DNA of 7,033 nt from NCBI GenBank assembly GCA_003650975.1, contig QMSU01000051.1, positions 1 to 7,033 on the forward strand, given 5' to 3'. The DNA is from Thermoplasmata archaeon. GTDB taxonomy: Archaea; Thermoplasmatota; E2; UBA202; JdFR-43. Shown here one piece after another: positions 1 to 4,543 of the stretch (its first letter is position 1; each line of letters opens with the position of its first letter). Under the pieces are notes generated by a model that was not told the origin of the DNA, searched no databases, and worked only from the letters and a program-made list of their open reading frames with translations. The translations under genes were made by a program, and so were the position numbers.

Positions 1-64
1 AGATGCGGCATGACCGAGCCCCTTGTGGCGAGGGCTTGCCGAGGAACGAAGGCGGAATGGGGTT

Positions 65-83
65 ATAGGGGCGTAGCCCCTAT
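65..83. repeat. perfect GC-rich hairpin, 8-bp stem and 3-nt loop
   Basis: ATAGGGGC (65-72), loop GTA, GCCCCTAT (76-83) form a perfect stem. The preceding 60 bases are GC-rich and contain a weaker pair, AGCCC (17-21) with GGGCT (32-36). This looks like part of a dispersed palindromic repeat or a structured transcript end rather than a gene. No U-tract of note follows on either strand, so it is not a textbook terminator. Confidence 0.55.
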
Positions 84-96
84 TTCACCAATCATC

Positions 97-200
97 TCAA
101 AACGCTACCTTCATTCCCTCCTTTGCCGACTCCATGGCCTTCTCTATCATTTAAGACCATTTTCACCAGAGGGTTCAGTGATTTTCTCACAGTCCATTGA
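97..200 (-). pseudogene. decayed C-terminal end of a Gfo/Idh/MocA-type oxidoreductase
   Basis: Read on the minus strand, 200-151 encodes SMDCEKITEPSGENGLK. This resembles the conserved C-terminal stretch of this family (an FIDC-type helix, then P..SGENGLK). The frame is then lost. From 150 to 97 a second frame reads MIEKAMESAKEGMKVAF and stop, matching the living oxidoreductase's last 17 residues (MIEKAMESAKEGRKIRL) at the first 12 positions. A deletion of roughly 10 bases between GLK and MIEK would explain the frame break. No further similarity is visible upstream of about 200, so only the last 35 or so residues survive. The 35 bases at 116-150 are identical to 1800-1834. The similarity of the GENGLK part is judged by eye and is less certain than the tail. 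An alternative is that the tail was left by a recombination event at the oxidoreductase 3' end. Confidence 0.55.
116..150. repeat. 35-bp direct repeat, left copy
   Basis: Base-for-base identical to 1800-1834 and in the same orientation. It starts with CCCTCCTTTGCC and ends with TTCTCTATCAT. Identity stops abruptly at both ends. This copy lies in the oxidoreductase remnant; the other is the 3' coding end of the intact oxidoreductase. The pair brackets the HEPN-MNT module. Confidence 0.9.
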
Positions 201-322
201 ATGTGTGGCAAACGATGGAAAGAAGCAACAGGTAGATTAGAAAGGGGATTGGCTGGCTTCACCATTTTCTCCTCAATAATAAGCACCATCTGGAATAAAG
301 AAATGGCATAAAAGCCTGTGCA

Positions 323-793
323 TCATTTGCTTTTGCCGGTGTGACCATCCTCTCCGATGTTTGTATTCCTTTTCTCAATGATGCTCCGGACAGATTCCAA
401 AAATTTTTCTGCCTTTTTCAAGGCATCATTTACTTCACTTTCATCGACTTCAAGCGTGTCCATGCCATAAAACGATTCGTGCCTTTCCAGTCTGTACGTA
501 TTAAGCCAGTTGATAAGATGATGCCCAAGCGACTTCCTGTAATGTTCAGAAAGATACGCGATTACGCAGGCATGACTCCTCTCGATGATTCCGTCTCTAA
601 AGAGCAAAGCACGAGCGGCATGAAACATGCTGGTATACGAAGAAACGATGGATTCCTCATAAAAACCACTTTCGAACAATTCCCTTGCCCTCGCTATCTT
701 CAGATCCGCCATTTCCAGTGCCTTTCTGGATTTGAAATTATCCGCTCTATCCTCTCTTAGCAATCTCTTTTTAAAACAGTCATCCAGCCTCAT
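323..793 (-). CDS. HEPN-domain protein, probable toxin partner of the MNT protein
   Basis: A 156-residue protein of the HEPN superfamily (the PF05168-like type that pairs with MNT nucleotidyltransferases). After a charged N-terminal lead, helices hold the typical pattern: ALEMADLKIARARELFESG (about 25-43), then YEESIVSSYTSMFHAARALLF (45-65), then a helix ending RLERHESFYG (101-110), then VDESEVNDALKKAEKFLESV. The last part matches the family's R..aDYG followed by an acidic 'EEA..AL..A..FL' helix. The canonical RNase motif RX4-6H is not at its usual place; R104 with Y109 (R-x4-Y) is what is seen, although R86-x4-H91 occurs earlier. The start at 793 is chosen because its ATG overlaps the MNT stop as ATGA (793-790) and has GGTGGT just upstream. 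A longer open frame to 883 exists but lies inside the MNT gene. Such proteins act as RNase toxins or as helper subunits; activity here is inference. Confidence 0.85.
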   Translation of the reverse strand: MRLDDCFKKRLLREDRADNFKSRKALEMADLKIARARELFESGFYEESIVSSYTSMFHAARALLFRDGIIERSHACVIAYLSEHYRKSLGHHLINWLNTYRLERHESFYGMDTLEVDESEVNDALKKAEKFLESVRSIIEKRNTNIGEDGHTGKSK

Positions 794-1347
794 TCTACCA
801 CCGGTTTTACCCCGTAAAGTGAAATGCCATCTATGATTACATCTAAATAAAAAGCCCTGTTGCTTTTTGCCTGATTCGACCACTGCGCCGGCGTAAAATT
901 GACGAGGTTTACATCCCTTTCCAAAAGTTCAGCAAGCGCTGCCGTTGGTTTATTCTTATCCATTGATATTGTCAATATGTCAACATCGCTATTTTCATCA
1001 TTTTCTCCCTTTGCAAAACTGCCGAAAAGCACAATTGAAGTTACCGATTTCATTCTATCCACGATAAAATTAACCACGTCTTTTTCCTGCAAAAAAGACA
1101 GGTTATAGGAGATTTTGAGATAGCGAAGAGCGGGATTTCCCAGGTTTGCCTTATATATCGTTCTATTTTTATCTTCGACCTTTGTCAGAAAACCATCCTC
1201 CATCAAAAGTTTTAGTGATCTTCTTACGGTCATTGGATCCATATCAAGCAGTCTGGCAGATTCCCTGAGATAGTAACCTTCATGAGGATTCTCGAGGAAC
1301 AGTGAAAGAACCTTGAGATGTGTGATTTTTTGATACAATTGTATCAT
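790..1347 (-). CDS. winged-helix MNT-type nucleotidyltransferase (antitoxin-like regulator)
   Basis: A fusion of an N-terminal winged helix-turn-helix and a minimal nucleotidyltransferase. Numbered from an upstream ATG at 1359, residues 14-70 form the DNA-binding domain (YYLRESARLLDMDPMTVRRSLKLL recognition region, then the wing DGFLTKVEDKNRTIY). Residues 110-130 carry the signature GSFAKGENDENSDVDIL, with G113-S114 and the metal-binding D125 and D127. The third acidic residue of polymerase-beta folds would fall in 'RDVNLVNF', where N151 stands instead of Asp. MNT proteins of this kind neutralise HEPN toxins, in studied cases by adding AMP groups. The start at 1347 (residue 5 of the longer form) is preferred: the TATA-like box at 1371-1378 places transcription start near 1348, downstream of the 1359 ATG. 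There is no ribosome site, so the mRNA is probably leaderless. The gene overlaps the HEPN gene by ATGA. Confidence 0.88.
   Translation of the reverse strand: MIQLYQKITHLKVLSLFLENPHEGYYLRESARLLDMDPMTVRRSLKLLMEDGFLTKVEDKNRTIYKANLGNPALRYLKISYNLSFLQEKDVVNFIVDRMKSVTSIVLFGSFAKGENDENSDVDILTISMDKNKPTAALAELLERDVNLVNFTPAQWSNQAKSNRAFYLDVIIDGISLYGVKPVVE
1331..1346. promoter_or_regulatory. 16-bp perfect palindrome, candidate autoregulatory operator
   Basis: TGATACAATTGTATCA is its own reverse complement and lies directly beside the likely start codon and transcription start of the MNT-HEPN operon. The first gene carries a winged helix, so this is the obvious site for a dimer that represses its own operon. 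That role is inferred from position and symmetry only. It also forms part of the coding sequence (codons IQLYQ). Confidence 0.5.
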
Positions 1348-1370
1348 ATTTTCATACATAAAATTTTAGT

Positions 1371-1385
1371 TTATATATCTTTTCT
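1371..1385 (-). promoter_or_regulatory. archaeal promoter of the MNT-HEPN operon (BRE and TATA)
   Basis: On the minus strand the purine-rich GAAAAG is followed by ATATATAA (1378-1371). The box centre lies about 27 nt before the ATG at 1347, which suits a leaderless transcript, and only about 15 nt before the ATG at 1359, which is too close. Confidence 0.6.
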
Positions 1386-1414
1386 TTTTATCTTGGGCAC
1401 TGTCAAGATAAAAA
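1385..1414. other. strong hairpin, 11-bp perfect stem and 8-nt loop
   Basis: TTTTTATCTTG (1385-1395) and CAAGATAAAAA (1404-1414) are perfectly complementary around the loop GGCACTGT. In an RNA from either strand the U run is in the 5' arm and the A run in the 3' arm, so this is not a standard intrinsic terminator. It lies just upstream of the MNT TATA box and partly overlaps the candidate element end at 1396. Confidence 0.6.
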
Positions 1415-1535
1415 ATGCGCATGCCCATCTGATTGAGAAAGGGCACATGGGATGGACATGTCTGGAACTGCCGCTCGTACCATCCTTCATAAGGGCATGC
1501 AGGAATGACATAAGGGTGGTTAACTTGACAATCTC
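1396..1535. mobile_element. possible degenerate MITE or insertion-sequence remnant (140 bp)
   Basis: The left end GGCACTGTCAAGATAA (1396-1411) and the right end TTAACTTGACAATCTC (1520-1535) are inverted repeats matching at 12 of 16 positions. A second inverted pair lies inside: GCATGCCC (1419-1426) with GGGCATGC (1493-1500). The GGCACTGT start recalls terminal repeats of IS6-family elements, a comparison made from memory. There is no transposase and no clear target duplication, so this is a weak call. Confidence 0.25.
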
Positions 1536-1725
1536 TTATCTTGAAATGAGTAAAAGAAGGAAGGAAAATCATATAAAAGTTTGTCTATAAGCATCGTTTT
1601 TTCCCTCTCAATATTGAAGATTTGATCTAGAGGATTTTCTGCGATTTCGCAAGATGAAAAATGTGAAGGAGAAGAGAGAATGCTCACATCAATTCCGTGA
1701 GAGGGCATGAAAGGAGACAGCCAGT

Positions 1726-1730
1726 AAAAA
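1726..1730 (-). terminator. U-tract downstream of the sugar operon
   Basis: On the minus strand a run of five T lies about 50 nt past the oxidoreductase stop. Archaeal RNA polymerase often ends transcription at such U-tracts without a hairpin. Short and unproven. Confidence 0.25.
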
Positions 1731-1780
1731 CAGTCATATCATGTATCTCAAGGATAGTTTGTAGCCATTCGTTCTTACCA

Positions 1781-2752
1781 TTATAATCTTATTTTTCTCC
1801 CCTCCTTTGCCGACTCCATGGCCTTCTCTATCATCTCCACTGCAGCCTTTCCTATATGCATGTTCGCCACCGGCTGCTTCCGGGTTTTCATACAGGTGAT
1901 GAAGTCAAGCAATTCCTCCTTGAGCGGCTCCCGGTATTCAATGGGAATCACGTAGGAATCCTCCTGGGATACGGTTTCCTGGGAAATGGTTGCATCAAAA
2001 AAGGTTATCTCGTTCGGTTTCAGGTAGTCGATACGGGCGCTCATTCTGCTGCCCACCACCACAAGCTCCCTTCTCTTCCCGTACACCGGTGTGAGCCAGC
2101 TTTCAAAGGCATATCCCGTTGCTCCTCCCTTAAAATAGGTGATAATCTGGGCCGTTTCCTCCGTTTTGCCGATGTAATTGCTCACCGTGGCAAACAGTTC
2201 CTCAGGATAGGGCTGGTCCATCAGATAGCAGAATACATCCACCTCATGGATACCGAGGGCGAAGAGCACGCCCATGTCCTTTCGGGGATACCGCAACGAG
2301 AATCGGTTGCTCATCATGTAGTAGATGCTGCCGAAATCACCCCGTGTTATCCTTCTTTTAATTTCGTTCACCGCGGAATGATATCTGAATATATGGCCCA
2401 CCATCAGTATGCATTCATTCTTTTCGGCGATCTGTATGAGTTCCTCTGCCCTTCTGGAGTGCAGTGTCATGGGTTTTTCCACCAGCACATCCTTTCCAGC
2501 AGCAAGAAATTCCTTTGCAAGTGCATGGTGGGTATCCGAGGGTGTGGCAATCACCACCCCGTCCACATCATCGGAGAGCTCGTGGGAACTGGTGCAGTAG
2601 GGAATACCGTAGTGTTGTGCAATCTCATCTGCCCTTTTTTCATCTGTGTCGCAGATGGAGAGATGCGATATCTTCCCCTCATCCAGCAGTTCTTTCAATG
2701 CTCTCACATGATTTTTTCCCCAGTATCCCGTGCCCACAACCGCAAGCTTCAT
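1781..2752 (-). CDS. Gfo/Idh/MocA-family UDP-sugar 3-dehydrogenase (WbpB/WlbA-like)
   Basis: A 323-residue NAD-dependent oxidoreductase. The N-terminal Rossmann fold begins MKLAVVGTGYWGKNHVRAL with the nucleotide motif G7-x-G9-Y-W-G12. ATPSDTHHALAKE (69-81) and VEKPM with K93 (catalytic Lys of the EKP motif) follow. The C-terminal catalytic domain contains GIHEVD with H169. The position four residues before this His, usually Asp in the family's Lys-Asp-His set, is A165. Family, length and neighbours point to oxidation at C3 of UDP-GlcNAc or UDP-GlcNAcA to the 3-keto sugar, the substrate of the aminotransferase encoded just upstream. The start ATG overlaps the aminotransferase stop as ATGA (2752-2749), so translation is coupled. 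It is the last gene of its operon, and its final 35 coding bases recur at 116-150. Substrate is inferred from context. Confidence 0.87.
   Translation of the reverse strand: MKLAVVGTGYWGKNHVRALKELLDEGKISHLSICDTDEKRADEIAQHYGIPYCTSSHELSDDVDGVVIATPSDTHHALAKEFLAAGKDVLVEKPMTLHSRRAEELIQIAEKNECILMVGHIFRYHSAVNEIKRRITRGDFGSIYYMMSNRFSLRYPRKDMGVLFALGIHEVDVFCYLMDQPYPEELFATVSNYIGKTEETAQIITYFKGGATGYAFESWLTPVYGKRRELVVVGSRMSARIDYLKPNEITFFDATISQETVSQEDSYVIPIEYREPLKEELLDFITCMKTRKQPVANMHIGKAAVEMIEKAMESAKEGRKIRL
1800..1834. repeat. 35-bp direct repeat, right copy
   Basis: Identical to 116-150. Here it codes for the MIEKAMESAKEG part of the intact oxidoreductase. The two copies are 1684 bases apart and enclose the HEPN-MNT module and the AT-rich spacer. 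Confidence 0.9.
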
Positions 2753-3840
2753 TGTTTACCCCATTCGTTGATGGCCTCTGCCACATATCGAGCGTCCTCC
2801 TCCCTCATCTGGGGATGTATGGGAATGGAAAGTACCTCCTGTGCTATTTTTTCGGTAAACGGCAGCGACACCTCACCCACCACATCTCTCACCGCGGGCT
2901 GCAGATGCACCGGTAGCGGGTAATGCACGCCGGCGGCAATTCCCCGCTCCTTCAAAAACTCCCTGAGGCCGTCTCTGTTCCTGCATCGTATCACATACAG
3001 ATGGTACACATGCTTCGCCCATTCCTTCTCCACCGGCAGAATGAGTCCATCGCCCTCCAGCATATCATGGTACCATCGGGCCACCTCTCTCCTCCGCTCA
3101 ATCCATTCGAGCAGGTGGCGCAGCTGCACACGTCCCACCGCTGCCAGTATCTCGCTCAGCCGGTAGTTGAATCCGGCGAAATCATGCTCGTATTTTCGCC
3201 CTTCCAGTCTTCCCTGATTCACCAGCGCCTTTGCCTTCACCGCATACTCCTCGTTGTCGGTCACAATCATGCCGCCGTCGCCTGCCACCGTCATGTTTTT
3301 GGAGGGGAAGAAACTGAAGCAGGCCATGTCTCCCATGCTCCCCACCCTGGTGCCCCTGTATTCGGCACCGTGTGCCTGGCAGGCATCCTCTATGACGGTG
3401 AGATGATGTTCACGGGCAAGTTCCATGATGGGGTCCATATCACAGGGATGGCCGTACAGATGGACAGGGATGATTGCCTTTGTTCCGTCGGTTATTTTTT
3501 TGCGGATTTCCTCCGGGTCTATGGTATATGTTTCTCTGTCCACTTCAGCAAAAACCGGACGGGCACCGATGTGAAGAAGGGGTGATGCGGTTGCCACAAA
3601 CGTGTGTGAGGGCACAATGACCTCGTCACCTCTCGTTATGCCGGCGGCAAGCAGCGCCACATGCAGAGCGGAGGTGCCTGAATTGGTGGCAATGCCATAT
3701 CTGGTATGGCAGAATGCAGCAAATTCCTGCTCAAAGGATTTTGCCTCCTCCCCCTTTACGTATTTTTTGCTTTCAAGCACGCGCTGCACTGCCTCCTTTA
3801 TTTCCTCGTCAACATACATTTCTGTTATGTTTACCTTCAT
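2749..3840 (-). CDS. DegT/DnrJ/EryC1-family sugar aminotransferase (WbpE-like)
   Basis: A 363-residue PLP-dependent aminotransferase of nucleotide sugars. Visible motifs include NSGTSALHVAL (53-63, cofactor phosphate region), GDEVIVPSHTFVATA (71-85), PVHLYGHPCDMD (125-136), VIEDACQAHGAEY (149-161, Asp152 facing the pyridine nitrogen) and SFFPSKNMT with K181, the Schiff-base lysine, before GDGGMIVT. It would convert the 3-keto UDP-sugar to the 3-amino sugar, normally with glutamate as donor. The start at 3840 is chosen over an in-frame ATG at 3870: it gives the usual N-terminus (MKVNITEMYVDEE), avoids overlap with the acetyltransferase (1-nt gap to its stop) and has GGGAGG at 3847-3852, 6 nt upstream. 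Its end overlaps the dehydrogenase start by ATGA. The family is clear; the exact sugar is inferred from the operon. Confidence 0.93.
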   Translation of the reverse strand: MKVNITEMYVDEEIKEAVQRVLESKKYVKGEEAKSFEQEFAAFCHTRYGIATNSGTSALHVALLAAGITRGDEVIVPSHTFVATASPLLHIGARPVFAEVDRETYTIDPEEIRKKITDGTKAIIPVHLYGHPCDMDPIMELAREHHLTVIEDACQAHGAEYRGTRVGSMGDMACFSFFPSKNMTVAGDGGMIVTDNEEYAVKAKALVNQGRLEGRKYEHDFAGFNYRLSEILAAVGRVQLRHLLEWIERRREVARWYHDMLEGDGLILPVEKEWAKHVYHLYVIRCRNRDGLREFLKERGIAAGVHYPLPVHLQPAVRDVVGEVSLPFTEKIAQEVLSIPIHPQMREEDARYVAEAINEWGKQ

Positions 3841-3841
3841 A

Positions 3842-4444
3842 CTATTCCTCCCACTCATAGGGCGTGTCATAATAGCCCAGAATGCAGTCCAAATCCTTAA
3901 TGGTTTTGGTCACACGGGCAGGGTTTCCCACAGCCACGCTATCCGGAGGAATATCTCTGGTCACCACCGAGCCGGCACCGATGAGCGCATTTCTCCCTAT
4001 GGTGACTCTTGGCAGGATGGTCACATTTCCCCCTATCTTTGCATGTTCTTCTATCACCACACTCTTTGCGCATTCCTCGAATTTGGGGCAGGGGGGATGG
4101 AGCACGTTGAGTATGGTGGTTCGTGGGCCGAGCCATGCCCCCTTTTTGATGACCACAAACTCCGGGATAAAGCAGCCGGTGTGGATGCGCACGTTGTCTT
4201 CAATTACATTTTCCCTCTCTATCACCGTATGGGAGCCCACACTCACATTATTGCCGATGCGGTTGTTTTCCCGTATGAGGGCCCCGTGTCCTGTCTGGAA
4301 ATGGTCGCCGATGACATTCCCCGCATAGATGACGGTATGGGAGCGTATGGTGGCATTATCTCCGATGACAAGTTCTCCCGTCGCTTTTTTCGGCTGCACG
4401 CCCAGCACCACATGCTCCTCTATCACCGCATTTTTTCCAATCAT
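3842..4444 (-). CDS. left-handed beta-helix (hexapeptide) N-acetyltransferase, WbpD-like
   Basis: A 200-residue protein made largely of hexapeptide repeats. Isoleucine- or valine-led turns run from the first residues (IGKNAVIEEHVVLG) through IGDNATIRSHTVIYAGNVIG, IGNNVSVGSHTVI, KIGGNVTILPRVTIGRNALIGAGSVVTRDIP and the typical closing segment SVAVGNPARV (169-178). A loop HPPCPKFEECAK (116-127) with two cysteines interrupts the helix. Trimeric acetyl-CoA-dependent enzymes of this form acetylate the 3-amino group of UDP-amino sugars; here that would be the aminotransferase product. It is the first gene of the three-gene operon. No ribosome site precedes the ATG at 4444, but a TATA-like TTTTAATA is centred about 26 nt upstream, so the message is probably leaderless and the N-terminus complete. 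Length fits the family. Confidence 0.88.
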   Translation of the reverse strand: MIGKNAVIEEHVVLGVQPKKATGELVIGDNATIRSHTVIYAGNVIGDHFQTGHGALIRENNRIGNNVSVGSHTVIERENVIEDNVRIHTGCFIPEFVVIKKGAWLGPRTTILNVLHPPCPKFEECAKSVVIEEHAKIGGNVTILPRVTIGRNALIGAGSVVTRDIPPDSVAVGNPARVTKTIKDLDCILGYYDTPYEWEE

Positions 4445-4465
4445 GGTTGGGAAAATGCCCAGACG

Positions 4466-4473
4466 TATTAAAA
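4466..4473 (-). promoter_or_regulatory. TATA box of the acetyltransferase-aminotransferase-dehydrogenase operon
   Basis: TTTTAATA on the minus strand, centred about 26 nt before the ATG at 4444. This spacing matches archaeal promoters of leaderless transcripts. Confidence 0.55.
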
Positions 4474-4497
4474 GGTTCTCTCATGGGAACAGCTTCC

Positions 4498-4518
4498 TGT
4501 ACAATAGCACAATGTACA
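4498..4518. promoter_or_regulatory. paired TGTACA sites in the divergent promoter
   Basis: Two self-complementary TGTACA hexamers (4498-4503 and 4513-4518), 15 bp from one start to the next. They lie between the two divergent start codons and abut the plus-strand TATA-like box. The layout would suit a regulator that acts on the glycosyltransferase and perhaps the operon. Function is inferred from position only. Confidence 0.35.
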
Positions 4519-4525
4519 AATATGG
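4516..4525 (+). promoter_or_regulatory. TATA-like box of the glycosyltransferase gene
   Basis: ACAAATATGG lies about 24 nt before the GTG at 4544. It is a weak match to the archaeal TATA consensus but at the right distance for a leaderless transcript. Confidence 0.4.
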
Positions 4526-4543
4526 TAAACCTATACCCTCATT

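Larger units (their letters stand above)
1..322. other. gene-free left flank
   Basis: No intact coding region is convincing here. The open frames on either strand have no recognisable domain and run across a hairpin and a broken gene end. What can be seen is a GC-rich palindromic stretch in the first 90 bases, the decayed C-terminal end of a Gfo/Idh/MocA oxidoreductase (about 97-200, minus strand), and about 120 bases of unremarkable sequence leading to the end of the HEPN gene at 323. An upstream gene could lie beyond the window edge. Confidence 0.6.
1360..1780. other. AT-rich intergenic region
   Basis: About 420 bases between the MNT promoter side and the stop of the oxidoreductase. Short open frames exist on both strands but show no domain, no ribosome site and no coding-like composition. 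A hand count at 1561-1620 gives 17 G or C in 60. The region holds the MNT promoter, the hairpin at 1385-1414, a possible degenerate inverted-repeat element (1396-1535), and a small palindrome TGCGATTTCGCA (1640-1651). Confidence 0.6.

Noticed and set aside
10..240. 76-codon open frame on the plus strand
   Set aside because: It reads through the hairpin and the oxidoreductase remnant in the antisense direction; the protein has no recognisable domain.
92..289. 65-codon open frame on the minus strand, with GAGGAG shortly before an internal ATG (265)
   Set aside because: The ribosome-like site is attractive, but the frame is different from both frames that match the Gfo/Idh/MocA tail, and the product looks like no known protein.
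1385..1414. Hairpin as an intrinsic terminator
   Set aside because: The U run would be in the 5' arm of the RNA and the A run in the 3' arm on both strands, so there is no U-tail after the stem.
1318..1708. Three short open frames in the AT-rich intergenic region (two minus, one plus)
   Set aside because: No domain, no ribosome site, no coding bias; one runs through the candidate element. A cysteine-containing stretch on the minus strand was considered as a transposase zinc finger but does not fit.
1856..2923. 355-codon open frame on the plus strand, opposite the oxidoreductase and the aminotransferase end
   Set aside because: Antisense shadow of two clear genes; composition is rich in His, Cys and Ser as expected of reversed GC-rich coding DNA.
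3602..4471. 289-codon open frame on the plus strand opposite the aminotransferase start and acetyltransferase
   Set aside because: Shadow frame; the minus-strand proteins there have full family motifs.
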